This document shows positions 35,895-45,201 of a stretch of DNA of 64,000 nucleotides, piece by piece; the stretch's first letter is position 1, and the number at the start of each line of letters is the position of its first letter. Made by a program: the position numbers and the translations under genes. Below the pieces are notes generated by a model. The model ran no database searches. It had not been told where the DNA came from and was given only the letters and a program-made list of their open reading frames with translations. The stretch lies in NCBI GenBank assembly GCA_949286115.1, contig CASEBK010000031.1:118574-182573 (forward strand), in the 5' to 3' direction. Origin of the DNA: an uncultured Veillonellaceae bacterium. GTDB taxonomy: Bacteria > Bacillota > Negativicutes > Veillonellales > Dialisteraceae.

Positions 35895-36929
35895 TTACTT
35901 TTTCAAAAGGAAATCCGGAATGGTCATCCCGCCGCCATTGCCGGGACGGCTGACTCCCCGATTCATGGACGTACCGCCTACGGGGCTTCTCTTCTTCGTT
36001 TCTTCAAAGCCCGTAGCGATGACGGTGATCTTCACAGTGTCATCCAGATTCGGGTCAACGGACGTGCCCCAGATGATGTTCGCATCAGGGTCGGCCGCTT
36101 CCGTGATGACCTGCGATGCTTCATTGATCTCAAAGAGGCCCAAATCTTCATTGCCGGTGATGCTGATGATGATGCCCTTTGCTCCGTCGATGGACCGTTC
36201 CAGAAGAGGACTGGAGATCGCCATCTTGGCAGCGTCGCTCGCCCGATTCTCGCCGGTGCCGAGGCCGATGCCCATCAGTGCTTCGCCCTGATCGCTCATG
36301 ATGGTCTTCACGTCTGCAAAGTCCAGATTGATGATGCCCGGCACGGTGATCAGATCGGAAATGCCCTGAATGCCCTGACGAAGCACGTCGTCAGCGATCT
36401 TGAATGCCTCTTTGAGCGAGGTCTTCTTATCAACTGTTTGAAGCAGGCGGTCATTCGGTACGATGAGGAGCGTATCCACATTGGCTTTCAGCTTTTCAAT
36501 GCCGGACATGGCATTTCTCATGCGGACTTTTCCTTCAAAACTGAACGGTTTCGTTACGACGCCGACAGTCAGAGCGCCCAGTTCCTTGGCGCACTGTGCT
36601 ACCACCGGAGCCGCGCCGGTCCCTGTGCCGCCGCCCATGCCGGCCGTCACAAAGACCATGTCGGCTCCCTGCAGCGCTTTCAGGATATCGTCCTTGGACT
36701 CTTCTGCCGCCTGTTCGCCCACTTCGGGCTTTGCGCCGGCTCCGAGCCCTTTCGTCAATTTTTCCCCAATCTGAATTTTATTTTCAGCAGCCGATTTTTC
36801 CAGGATCTGCGCTTCCGTATTGACAGCAATAAAATCAACGCCCTGCACCTGTGCGTCGATCATGCGGCCTACCGCATTGTTTCCGCCGCCGCCTACGCCG
36901 ATGACCTTGATGCTCGCCAAATCTCCCAT
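35895..36929 (-). CDS. ftsZ: Cell division protein FtsZ
   Basis: Tubulin-like GTPase forming the Z ring. The 344 residues have [15 protein letters not shown], the tubulin signature [11 protein letters not shown], and the [11 protein letters not shown] synergy loop. A short linker ends in the conserved C-terminal peptide TIPDFLLKK, the site for FtsA/SepF/ZapA-type partners. ATG follows AAAGGAGG. A 151-base AT-rich gap precedes it, with a weak TTGCCC-18-TAGTAT pair. ftsA, usually directly upstream, is absent. Confidence 0.98.
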   Translation of the reverse strand: MGDLASIKVIGVGGGGNNAVGRMIDAQVQGVDFIAVNTEAQILEKSAAENKIQIGEKLTKGLGAGAKPEVGEQAAEESKDDILKALQGADMVFVTAGMGGGTGTGAAPVVAQCAKELGALTVGVVTKPFSFEGKVRMRNAMSGIEKLKANVDTLLIVPNDRLLQTVDKKTSLKEAFKIADDVLRQGIQGISDLITVPGIINLDFADVKTIMSDQGEALMGIGLGTGENRASDAAKMAISSPLLERSIDGAKGIIISITGNEDLGLFEINEASQVITEAADPDANIIWGTSVDPNLDDTVKITVIATGFEETKKRSPVGGTSMNRGVSRPGNGGGMTIPDFLLKK

Positions 36930-37080
36930 GTTACATCCTCCTTTGATGTGTCAGTTTTATCCAGAAGTAGAGAATTGTCTTTATTTCAATAAATCATACT
37001 ACATATTTTACAATACTTTGGGCAAATGCGCCATATTCAGCACCCGGAGAACCCCATAAAAAGGAGATTTCCGCACGGAT

Positions 37081-37911
37081 TTATTTTTTGAGCTTGATAT
37101 AGGGAGAAGTCAGGCTGGCGTCGATATACTCCACGGAAAGGCCTCGCACTTTGACGTCGCTCACCATATTTTCCGCCAGCGCCGCCCGCTCGCTCATCGA
37201 ACTGCCATCTCCCAGACGAACGGCAATGCCGTCCCGCGTGTAGGCCACAAGATTTTCTTCATTGCCGATATTGATCTCAGAGAATGTACGCAGTCCCTCC
37301 GCCGAAAGGCTGCTCAGAAACTGCAGTGCCAGCTGCACGGGCTCTTGGCGAACAGTATCGCCAAGAAGGGCATTCCCCAGCTTGACGCCAGTGATCATGG
37401 GCACTTCCATGCCGCGGATCACGCTGCCGGTCCGGATCACGACGCCCGCTCCATCCAGAAAAGCGTACCCGAAGTCTTCCTGCATGACAGCGATCGGCTT
37501 CCGTTCTGCTATTTTGACATCCACGTAAAGAGGAAACGTTCGGACGACCTCTACGCTGGCGACACGAACATCCTTCTGCAGCCGCTCCGCCAGATCCGAC
37601 GTGCTGATCTGGAAAACGTTCACCGGAGGTGTGATCCCGCCGTCAAATAGAATATCTTCTTTTGTAAGCGCTTCATTGCCGAAGACCCGCACATCGCCTA
37701 CCGGAAGAGGCAGAAAAAAAAGTCCGCCTCCGATCACCAGCAGCCCCGCCGCAGTCAACAGAAGGTATCTGCCCCAGGGACGATGACGGCGCTTTCGGAG
37801 ATGTCGCGGCCGGACAGGGGCCTCCTCAGATACAGGCTTTTCCTCCTGTATGTATTCAGCAGGATCGTGCAGCTCTTTCTGAAATTCCCCAAAGCTCTTA
37901 AATTCTGCCAT
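37081..37911 (-). CDS. ftsQ: Cell division protein FtsQ/DivIB
   Basis: A 276-residue bitopic membrane protein linking the divisome to the cell wall. It has a basic cytoplasmic N-terminus (PRHLRKRRHRPWGR), one membrane helix at about 48-66 (YLLLTAAGLLVIGGGLFFL), a POTRA domain starting LPVGDVRVFGNEALTKEDI, and a beta domain to the end. ATG follows AGGAAGGT. It lies two bases after ddl, as last gene before ftsZ. Confidence 0.93.
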   Translation of the reverse strand: MAEFKSFGEFQKELHDPAEYIQEEKPVSEEAPVRPRHLRKRRHRPWGRYLLLTAAGLLVIGGGLFFLPLPVGDVRVFGNEALTKEDILFDGGITPPVNVFQISTSDLAERLQKDVRVASVEVVRTFPLYVDVKIAERKPIAVMQEDFGYAFLDGAGVVIRTGSVIRGMEVPMITGVKLGNALLGDTVRQEPVQLALQFLSSLSAEGLRTFSEINIGNEENLVAYTRDGIAVRLGDGSSMSERAALAENMVSDVKVRGLSVEYIDASLTSPYIKLKK

Positions 37912-37913
37912 AC

Positions 37914-38849
37914 TCAGACCTTCCTGACAGACGCGCCCTGCAGGATAGCCTCACAAAGATGAGGGAAATCCATTCCTGCTGCCTTTGCCGCTTTCGGCAC
38001 GAGGCTCGTCTCCGTCATCCCCGGGATCGAATTGGCTTCCAGAAGATATGGTGTACCGGCCGCATCGGTACGGAAATCAAAGCGTACGGCACCGGCGCAT
38101 TCTGCCGCTCTGTATCCGCGCACAGCCATCTCCGCCATTTCCGATGCCAGCGTCTCCGGGATCGGCGCAGGCACCAGATATTCTGTAGCTCCTCTGGTAT
38201 ATTTGGAATAATAATCATATGCGCCGGAATGCGGACAGATCTGAATCACCGGCAGCGCTTTCCCATCCAGCACGGACACCGTAAATTCTTCTCCCCCCAG
38301 ATAGGTCTCCGCCAAAATGCGAGATTCGATGGAAAAGACCCGCTCCAATGCGCCGGGAAGCGCCGCCGCATCTCTGACGATCTCAATCCCGATGGTCGAG
38401 CCTTCTCTGGCCGGCTTCAGCACCACAGGAAGAGTCAATCTCTCTGCGATATCTTTTACTGCAAAGGGAATCCCATCGCTCAGAAAATACGGGTGTGAAT
38501 CCGCCATGCGAAGACCGGCGGCGCGAAACAGGCGGCAGCTCATGATCTTGTCCATCGTGACCGCGCTGGAGAGCACCCCGGACCCGGTATACGGCATGCC
38601 AAGCAGTTCCAATGCCCCCTGGATCGTTCCGTCTTCGCCATACTGCCCGTGCAGTGCAATAAACACCACGTCAATCGTCGCGGCTTTTAGCTGTTCCGTC
38701 AGGTGAGAAGGATCATATTCCAGCAGGATTGCTTCATATCCAAGACTTTTGAGCGCCCGCACCACCGCATCGCCGGTACGCCGGGACACCTCAGATTCCC
38801 GGGAAGGACCTCCTGCAATGACACCGATCCGATTATTTTTCGTGACCAT
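37914..38849 (-). CDS. ddl: D-alanine--D-alanine ligase
   Basis: Makes the D-Ala-D-Ala dipeptide used by MurF. The 311-residue ATP-grasp enzyme has AGGPSRESEVSRRTG, the LHGQYGEDGTIQG loop, KPAREGSTIGI and the omega-loop KYTRGATEYLVPAP. The lysine-tyrosine pair there is typical of D-Ala-D-Ala rather than D-Ala-D-Lac ligases. It overlaps murC by 17 bases. It occupies the position where murB is usual in Firmicutes dcw clusters. Confidence 0.95.
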   Translation of the reverse strand: MVTKNNRIGVIAGGPSRESEVSRRTGDAVVRALKSLGYEAILLEYDPSHLTEQLKAATIDVVFIALHGQYGEDGTIQGALELLGMPYTGSGVLSSAVTMDKIMSCRLFRAAGLRMADSHPYFLSDGIPFAVKDIAERLTLPVVLKPAREGSTIGIEIVRDAAALPGALERVFSIESRILAETYLGGEEFTVSVLDGKALPVIQICPHSGAYDYYSKYTRGATEYLVPAPIPETLASEMAEMAVRGYRAAECAGAVRFDFRTDAAGTPYLLEANSIPGMTETSLVPKAAKAAGMDFPHLCEAILQGASVRKV

Positions 38850-40239
38850 CTGACAAACCTTTTTCCTGAATCCGTCGAATGAGCTGCTCTCCCGCCTGAT
38901 AGATCGTTCCCGCGCCCATGGTGAAGATCATATCGCCAGGCCGCGCCTCTTCATACAGCGCATCAGCCAGTGCATGCAGATCTCCGATATACTGCACATC
39001 TTTGTCCGGACTGTGTTCCTGTACTTTCTCCGGCAGGAGCATGCCATCCACACCATCGATCGGCATCTCTCCCGCCGAATAGATGTCTGTAAAATACAGC
39101 TTATCTGCGCTGTCAAATGCCGCAGCAAATTCATCCTGCAGCAGCTTCGTCCTGGAATAACGATGCGGCTGAAACGCGCAGATCACGCGATGACCGCCGA
39201 TCTCCTTCGCCGCACTGAGCGTTGCAGCGATCTCGGTAGGATGATGGGCATAATCGTCCAGGATCCATACATCATCGATATAGGCTTTTGTCTCAAACCG
39301 ACGCTTGACACCGACGAATCCTGCCAGCGATCTTTCGATCGTACGGAATGGGAGACCGCAGTACAGCCCTGTCACCGCCGCCGCCAGAGCATCCCTCACA
39401 TTATGCGCACCGGGGATCTGCAGGCGAAGATTTCCCAGTTTTCTGGCCCCGCGGTATACATCGAAGACCATGTGATTTTTGTCATATCGCTTATTGACCG
39501 CCCGATACTCCGCATCCTCGCTGAGACCATATGTGATCACTTTTTTCCCGATGCACGGAAGGATATCTCTTACGCCCTGGCTGTCAATACACACGATGGC
39601 TGCCCCGTCCGGATCTTTGATATGACCGATGAATGCAGCAAACGCCTTTTTAATATTTTCCACTGTACCATAGTGATCCAGGTGATCGTCTTCAATATTG
39701 GTCACGACCGCCAGGCTGCTCTCAAATTTCAAAAACGAACCGTCGCTCTCATCCGCTTCGGCGATGACATATTCTCCCTCTCCCAGGCAGGAATTGCCGT
39801 GGAGATAATCTACGGCACCTCCAAGGATGATCGTCGGGTCGGTGCCCGCATCGCGGAAAATCTTCCCGATCATCGCCGATGTCGTTGATTTGCCATGTGC
39901 TCCGGCCACAGCGATACCGCGGCCCCAATGGAACATCGCTGCCAGCACGTCCGACCGATGATAGACCGGCACTCCCTTTTTTCTTGCTGCGGCAAGTTCC
40001 GGATTATTTTCCCTGATGGCCGACGAGATCACGACACCGTCGGCCCCCTCAATATGAGATGCAGCGTGGCCTATGAAGATGTCCGCGCCCTGTTTCCTCA
40101 TGAACTGCAGATAATCGGACTCTTTCATATCCGAACCGGAGAGCTTCATTCCCTTCTCGATCAGGATCTCCGCCAGCGCCCGCATGCCCATGCCGCCGAT
40201 GCCGATAAAGTGCAGTCTGTGAAATTTCTGTAAATCCAT
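38833..40239 (-). CDS. murC: UDP-N-acetylmuramate--L-alanine ligase
   Basis: Adds L-alanine, the first residue of the stem peptide. The 468 residues start with HRLHFIGIGGMGMRALAEI, have the ATP loop VAGAHGKSTTSAMIG, and the central DDYAHHPTEIAATL typical of MurC. Length is normal. ATG follows AAGGGGAA. It lies 11 bases after murG. Confidence 0.97.
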   Translation of the reverse strand: MDLQKFHRLHFIGIGGMGMRALAEILIEKGMKLSGSDMKESDYLQFMRKQGADIFIGHAASHIEGADGVVISSAIRENNPELAAARKKGVPVYHRSDVLAAMFHWGRGIAVAGAHGKSTTSAMIGKIFRDAGTDPTIILGGAVDYLHGNSCLGEGEYVIAEADESDGSFLKFESSLAVVTNIEDDHLDHYGTVENIKKAFAAFIGHIKDPDGAAIVCIDSQGVRDILPCIGKKVITYGLSEDAEYRAVNKRYDKNHMVFDVYRGARKLGNLRLQIPGAHNVRDALAAAVTGLYCGLPFRTIERSLAGFVGVKRRFETKAYIDDVWILDDYAHHPTEIAATLSAAKEIGGHRVICAFQPHRYSRTKLLQDEFAAAFDSADKLYFTDIYSAGEMPIDGVDGMLLPEKVQEHSPDKDVQYIGDLHALADALYEEARPGDMIFTMGAGTIYQAGEQLIRRIQEKGLSDGHEK

Positions 40240-40250
40240 AGAGATTCCCC

Positions 40251-41363
40251 TTATCTGTCTGTCAATGCAAGAGCCATGCGCGCGATCTCTTCGCCAGCAT
40301 GAATTTTTCCCAATCTGCGGCTGGCCTCAGCCATGCCGGATAAAAACTCAGGATCTTCTTTGAGCTCCGTGATGTCCTGGATCAGCTCATCCGCCGTCAG
40401 GTATTTATCTACGATCATCTTGGCGGCGCCGCCCGCTACGAACACACGAGCATTGTAGGTCTGATGATCTTCCGCCGCATAGGGATATGGCACAAGGATC
40501 GACGGAAGCCCCCGGGCTGCCAGCTCCGCCAGTCCGATGGCGCCCGCCCGGTAGATCACCAGATCGGCGGCAGCAAGCGCTGTGGGCATATCTTTCTGAT
40601 AATCCACGATGCGGCTGCCAAGTCCAAACCGTCCATCTTCCCCCACATCGCCTAAAGCCGCCTTGACGCGGTCATACTCACCGGTCCCTGTCACATGATA
40701 CAAACAGATCCCCGGCGTATCGGCAAAATGACGATGAACGCCCACCATGGCAGTATTGATGGTCCGCGCTCCGCGGCTTCCACCCGCCGTAAGCACCATG
40801 AACGCATCTGGCGGCACCCCCAGCTTTTTTCTGGACTCCGCCCGCTTCGTAAACAGGATCTCCCGACGGATGGGGTTCCCTGTATACACGCATTTTTCCG
40901 GATGAGGGAACCGGCTCCGTGCCTCTTCATAACCCAAGGCAACGCGGTCTACCACTCGATTCAATATCTTATTCGTGATCCCCGGAATGACGTTCTGTTC
41001 CTGGATCATGGTCGGAATATAGCTGAGCGCTGCCGCCATAAGGATCGGCCCGCACACATAGCCGCCGGTGCCGATGACCACATCCGGCTTAAACTTTTTC
41101 AGGATCCGCCGCGCCTTCCACAGGCTTCCTGCCGTTTTCAAAAGGATCTTCACATTTTCCGGCGTGAGCCGCCGCTTGAGCCCGGCTGCAGGAAGCGAAG
41201 CAAACTGATAGCCTTCTCCGGGAATGATCCGCGCTTCCATTCCATTCGGCGTACCCACAAAAAGGAATTCCGCCTCTTCCAGCCGTGCGATCTCCCGCGC
41301 GATGGTGATCGCCGGATAAATATGTCCGCCGGTGCCGCCGCCGGATAAAATCACTCGTTTCAT
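40251..41363 (-). CDS. murG: MurG N-acetylglucosaminyltransferase
   Basis: Converts lipid I to lipid II at the inner face of the membrane. The 370 residues have the GT28 start ILSGGGTGGHIYPA, the lipid-binding GTGGYVCGP and the UDP-GlcNAc loop RAGAIGLAELAARGLPSILVP. The gene lies only 43 bases after murD, so no ftsW is present between them. Confidence 0.97.
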   Translation of the reverse strand: MKRVILSGGGTGGHIYPAITIAREIARLEEAEFLFVGTPNGMEARIIPGEGYQFASLPAAGLKRRLTPENVKILLKTAGSLWKARRILKKFKPDVVIGTGGYVCGPILMAAALSYIPTMIQEQNVIPGITNKILNRVVDRVALGYEEARSRFPHPEKCVYTGNPIRREILFTKRAESRKKLGVPPDAFMVLTAGGSRGARTINTAMVGVHRHFADTPGICLYHVTGTGEYDRVKAALGDVGEDGRFGLGSRIVDYQKDMPTALAAADLVIYRAGAIGLAELAARGLPSILVPYPYAAEDHQTYNARVFVAGGAAKMIVDKYLTADELIQDITELKEDPEFLSGMAEASRRLGKIHAGEEIARMALALTDR

Positions 41364-41406
41364 ATTGGCTACCGCCTTTATCTCCGGAAGCGTCCTCCGC
41401 CTCCCT

Positions 41407-42750
41407 TTAACTCAACGCCTGAACGATCCGCTTGAAATCCCGGCCCCGTTCGCCGTAGGAATGATACATATCAAAACTTGAGCAGGCCGGAGACAGAAGG
41501 ACCACGTCTCCGGGCTCTGCCATGGCCGCCGCCTGCTGCACTGCGTCTTCCATTGACTTCGCCATCACGATCCTGTCGATACCTGCTTCCGCTGCGGCCT
41601 GCCGAAAACGCTCCGCCGCCTGCCCCAGAAGAATCAGCTGACGCACATGCCCTCTGACACACTGCATGAAGGAAGTCAAAGGCGTCCCCTTGTCATGCCC
41701 TCCCGCGATCAGCAGGACAGGCTCATGAAATGCGCCCAGCGCTTTTTCCGCTGCATCCGTATTGGTCGCTTTAGAGTCGTTATAATAAGCGACGCCGCGG
41801 AATGTCCTCACATATTCTACCCGATGCTCCAGGGCATGGTACGACCTCAGCGCATCGCGGATCGCCGAAAGCGGTACGCCTCCCTGATAAGCCAGAAAAG
41901 CCGCCGCAAGAGCGTCCTCCACATTGTGATGCCCGCGGATCTGCAGTTCTTTTTCAGGGACAAGATCGATATCCCTGCCGTCGATACGAAGGCGAAGCAT
42001 CCCTTCTGCTGAGAGATACGCACCCTCCTCCACTTTCGCTGAAGTACTGAGAAGGTACACATGCGCCGATGCCTTTTCAGCAAACTGCGGTGTATATGCA
42101 TCATCCGCATTCAGCAGAAGGCTGTCCTCTGACCCCATATTTTCAAAGATCCGCCCCTTGGCCGCTGCATAGGCCTCCATCGTGTGATGGCGCTCCAAAT
42201 GGTCCGGCGTAATGTTCAGGATCACTGCGGCCCTGGGGCGGAATGTATCGATGAATTCCAGCTGAAAACTGGAGAGTTCTGCAGCGATCAGTCCTTCAGC
42301 TGGCACGCTTTCGGCCTCCCTGCTGAGAGATCGGCCGATATTGCCCGCCTCCGCATAAGGGATGCCCGCCTGCCGGATCATCTGCCCCAAAAGGGAAGTC
42401 GTCGTCGTTTTCCCGTTCGTCCCCGTCACGGCCAGTATCGGCGCTTTCGCCACCCGATAGGCCAGCTCGATCTCGCTCAAGACCGGGATACCAAGCGCCA
42501 GCGCAGCAGATACGATAAGATTCTCCCGGGGGATCACCGGCGAGACGATGACTGTATCCATGCCATTCAGCAAAGTCTTTTTCTGCTCGCCAGTGGAAAT
42601 GACGGCTCCCGCATCTGCGAGCGCCTGCTTCTCTTTTTGATCCGCTATACCATGAAGATCGGACAGGACCACATGGCAGCCCCGTTCAAGCAGGACATGT
42701 GCCGCCCCGAAACCGCTGATGCCCGCTCCCAAGATCAATACATTCTGCAT
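41407..42750 (-). CDS. murD: UDP-N-acetylmuramoylalanine--D-glutamate ligase
   Basis: Adds D-glutamate to the stem peptide. The 447 residues start MQNVLILGAGISGFGAA, have ATP loop VTGTNGKTTTTSLLG, YNDSKATNTDAAEKAL and the C-terminal LIAGGHDKGTPLTSF. The ATG at 42750 follows GGAGAATCGC; an ATG at 42762 lacks a site. It has its own promoter at 42805-42833. Confidence 0.96.
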   Translation of the reverse strand: MQNVLILGAGISGFGAAHVLLERGCHVVLSDLHGIADQKEKQALADAGAVISTGEQKKTLLNGMDTVIVSPVIPRENLIVSAALALGIPVLSEIELAYRVAKAPILAVTGTNGKTTTTSLLGQMIRQAGIPYAEAGNIGRSLSREAESVPAEGLIAAELSSFQLEFIDTFRPRAAVILNITPDHLERHHTMEAYAAAKGRIFENMGSEDSLLLNADDAYTPQFAEKASAHVYLLSTSAKVEEGAYLSAEGMLRLRIDGRDIDLVPEKELQIRGHHNVEDALAAAFLAYQGGVPLSAIRDALRSYHALEHRVEYVRTFRGVAYYNDSKATNTDAAEKALGAFHEPVLLIAGGHDKGTPLTSFMQCVRGHVRQLILLGQAAERFRQAAAEAGIDRIVMAKSMEDAVQQAAAMAEPGDVVLLSPACSSFDMYHSYGERGRDFKRIVQALS

Positions 42751-42804
42751 GCGATTCTCCATTCCGAGATCAGTGACTGCTGAACTCTCTGTCAGTTTCT
42801 TTTC

Positions 42805-42833
42805 AGTATAAAGCGCCCCTCCGCATCCTACAA
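42805..42833 (-). promoter_or_regulatory. Sigma-A promoter upstream of murD
   Basis: Minus strand TTGTAG (42833-42828), 17-base spacer, TATACT (42810-42805), between mraY and murD. Confidence 0.65.
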
Positions 42834-42857
42834 GAGAAGGCTCTCAAATTTCCGAAC

Positions 42858-43817
42858 TCACCGGAACAAAAAGAATAATGTCACCCCGGCTGCCAGAAGC
42901 TCTACCAGCCAGAACGTCCAGACGACACGGACCTCTCCCCATCCGCACAGTTCGAAATGGTGATGGATCGGACTCATCTTGAAGATCCGCTTCCCCGTGA
43001 GCTGGAACGAAGCGACCTGCAGGATCACCGACAGCGCTTCGATCACAAAGATCAGCCCCAGAAAGACGAGCAGAAGTTCCGTCCGCGTCACGACCGATAT
43101 CCCTGCGATCGCGCCGCCGAGCGCCAGAGAGCCCGTATCTCCCATAAAGATCTTCGCTGGATGGTAGTTATAAACCAGGAATCCGGCGCAGCATCCGACG
43201 ATGATCAGCGCAAAGGCGCCCACATCATCCATCCCCGACCAGTGGCAGAACAGCGCATACGCCGAAAAGGCGATGACACAGCAGCCTGCCGCCAGTCCAT
43301 CCAGGCCGTCGGTCAGATTGACCGCATTGGAAGCGCCCACCACGACCAGGACCACGAAGGGATAATACAGCCAGCCGATGGAGATATCCATGGCAGTAAA
43401 GGGAATGGATATCGATGTGGGAAGCCCCAGATATTCGACACAGCCGAAGCAGAAAGCGATGGACAGGATCAGCTGACCCAGCATTTTTTGCTTCGCCGTC
43501 AGGCCCAGATTCCTCTTCTTTTCCGCCTTGATGAAATCATCCAGGAACCCCAGAAGGGCATGACCGAACGTGATCAGCACCAGAAGGAGCACCGGGGGAT
43601 CAAACAATTGATTGCCCACAATGACGAGAAGTGCTGCCAGCAGCATGAAGAGCCCGCCCATGGTCGGCGTTCCCGCTTTTACACGATGCGATTTTGGCCC
43701 CTCCTCGCGGATCGATTGACGGGCTTTATACTTCCTTGCCAGCGGGATCGCCGCGATACCGAGAAGGATCGTCAAAACGGCTGCTTCCACAAGATACCAG
43801 ACATCCATCATTTCCAT
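42858..43817 (-). CDS. mraY: Phospho-MurNAc-pentapeptide transferase MraY
   Basis: Makes lipid I on undecaprenyl phosphate. The 319-residue polytopic protein has about ten hydrophobic helices, the catalytic GFLDDFIKAEKKRN, NAVNLTDGLDGLAAG and the MraY-specific histidine loop MSPIHHHFELCGW. UppP at 54473 recycles its carrier. The start is four bases after murF; MMDVWY (43808) is an alternative start. Confidence 0.97.
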   Translation of the reverse strand: MEMMDVWYLVEAAVLTILLGIAAIPLARKYKARQSIREEGPKSHRVKAGTPTMGGLFMLLAALLVIVGNQLFDPPVLLLVLITFGHALLGFLDDFIKAEKKRNLGLTAKQKMLGQLILSIAFCFGCVEYLGLPTSISIPFTAMDISIGWLYYPFVVLVVVGASNAVNLTDGLDGLAAGCCVIAFSAYALFCHWSGMDDVGAFALIIVGCCAGFLVYNYHPAKIFMGDTGSLALGGAIAGISVVTRTELLLVFLGLIFVIEALSVILQVASFQLTGKRIFKMSPIHHHFELCGWGEVRVVWTFWLVELLAAGVTLFFLFR

Positions 43818-43820
43818 GAG

Positions 43821-45200
43821 TTACTTTACGACTCCTCTCCAGAAATCTGGGATCGTCTCCAGATGCATCGCATGAGAGCCCTTGATGAGCACAGCATCTC
43901 CTTCCCGGACGATCGTTTTCAGATAAGCCGCCGCTTCCCGGCAGCTGTCAAATGAAGACACACGCAGCATGCCCTCCGCCTGAGCGGCTTCTGCCATCAG
44001 ACGGGCCATTGGTCCCACGGTGATCATTTCATCAAAATGATGAGCCGCCGCTTTGCGCCCGGTCTCCCGATGCAGCGCCTCCGCGTAGCGCCCAAGCTCC
44101 AGCATATCTCCGAGAACCAGGATATGCCGCCGCCCAGGGAGCTGACCGAATGCGCGAAATGCCATATCCATGGAAAGCGGATTGGCATTATAAGAGTCAT
44201 TCAGCACTGTCGCTCCTTCAATATGTTCGATCTTCTGACTCGCTCCCTGCGGAGAAAAGGACGAGAGCGCATCACAGATCCTGTCCATGGGCACGTCAAG
44301 AAAACGCCCCACAGCGGCCGCCGCCAGTGCGTCGTATACGTTATGGATGCCGATCATGGAAAGACGGACCGCTCTTCGCGCATCCGGAACGCAGCAGGTA
44401 AAAGCCGTGGCATCCGGATAGAAGTGGATATCCTCAGCGACCGCATCCCATCCATCTTCCCGGCCATAATAAAGGAGCCGTCCGGCAAACTCTTTTCCCA
44501 TCGCCCGGACGAAGTCATCGTCGCCGTTGAGGACCGCAGCTCCCGTATCCGGCAGCGCTTCGATCAGCTCTCCTTTTGCTTTTGCAATATTTTCCCGGCT
44601 CCCCAAAATACCGATGTGAGACGTGCCTACATTGGTCACGACGCCCACGGTCGGACAGGCCGTACGGCACAGCTCGGCGATCTGCCCCAGGCCGCGCATC
44701 CCCATCTCCGTCACACAAACATCATCTTCCGCAGACAGAGCCAGCAGCGTCTGCGACAGCCCGATCTCATTATTAAAATTCTTCAGCGTATGGCAGACAT
44801 GATACGTCGTTTTCAAAACGGCCGTGATCATGTCTTTCGTCGTCGTTTTCCCATTGGAACCGGTCACGGCTACGACGGGAATGTCGAAGCGAAGCCGATG
44901 AAACCGCGCGAGCCCTTCCAACGCCTTAAGGGTATCCTTCACAGCGATGACCGTCACGCTTTCCGGCAGTCCGCCAGCCGCCTCCTTTTCGGAAACGAGC
45001 ACGGCCGCCGCGCCCTTTTCCGCCGCGGAGCGCAGAAATCGGTGGCCATTAAAATTTTCGCCGATCAGCGGTATGAACAGCGCCCCTTCCGCCAGCGTGC
45101 GCGTATCTGTGCTGACACCTTCGCAGCGATCTATCCGGCCCCGCTGAAGCAGCGCCCCGCCAGTCGCCTGCAGGATCTCTTCGATGGTAAATGCCGCCAT
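43821..45200 (-). CDS. murF: MurF UDP-MurNAc-tripeptide:D-Ala-D-Ala ligase
   Basis: Completes the pentapeptide with the dipeptide made by Ddl. The 459 residues have ATP loop VTGSNGKTTTKDMI, the NFNNEIGLSQTLL segment, LNDSYNANPLSMDMAF and the C-terminal LIKGSHAMHLE. All are typical of MurF. One base separates it from the murE stop. Confidence 0.97.
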   Translation of the reverse strand: MAAFTIEEILQATGGALLQRGRIDRCEGVSTDTRTLAEGALFIPLIGENFNGHRFLRSAAEKGAAAVLVSEKEAAGGLPESVTVIAVKDTLKALEGLARFHRLRFDIPVVAVTGSNGKTTTKDMITAVLKTTYHVCHTLKNFNNEIGLSQTLLALSAEDDVCVTEMGMRGLGQIAELCRTACPTVGVVTNVGTSHIGILGSRENIAKAKGELIEALPDTGAAVLNGDDDFVRAMGKEFAGRLLYYGREDGWDAVAEDIHFYPDATAFTCCVPDARRAVRLSMIGIHNVYDALAAAAVGRFLDVPMDRICDALSSFSPQGASQKIEHIEGATVLNDSYNANPLSMDMAFRAFGQLPGRRHILVLGDMLELGRYAEALHRETGRKAAAHHFDEMITVGPMARLMAEAAQAEGMLRVSSFDSCREAAAYLKTIVREGDAVLIKGSHAMHLETIPDFWRGVVK

Positions 45201-45201
45201 G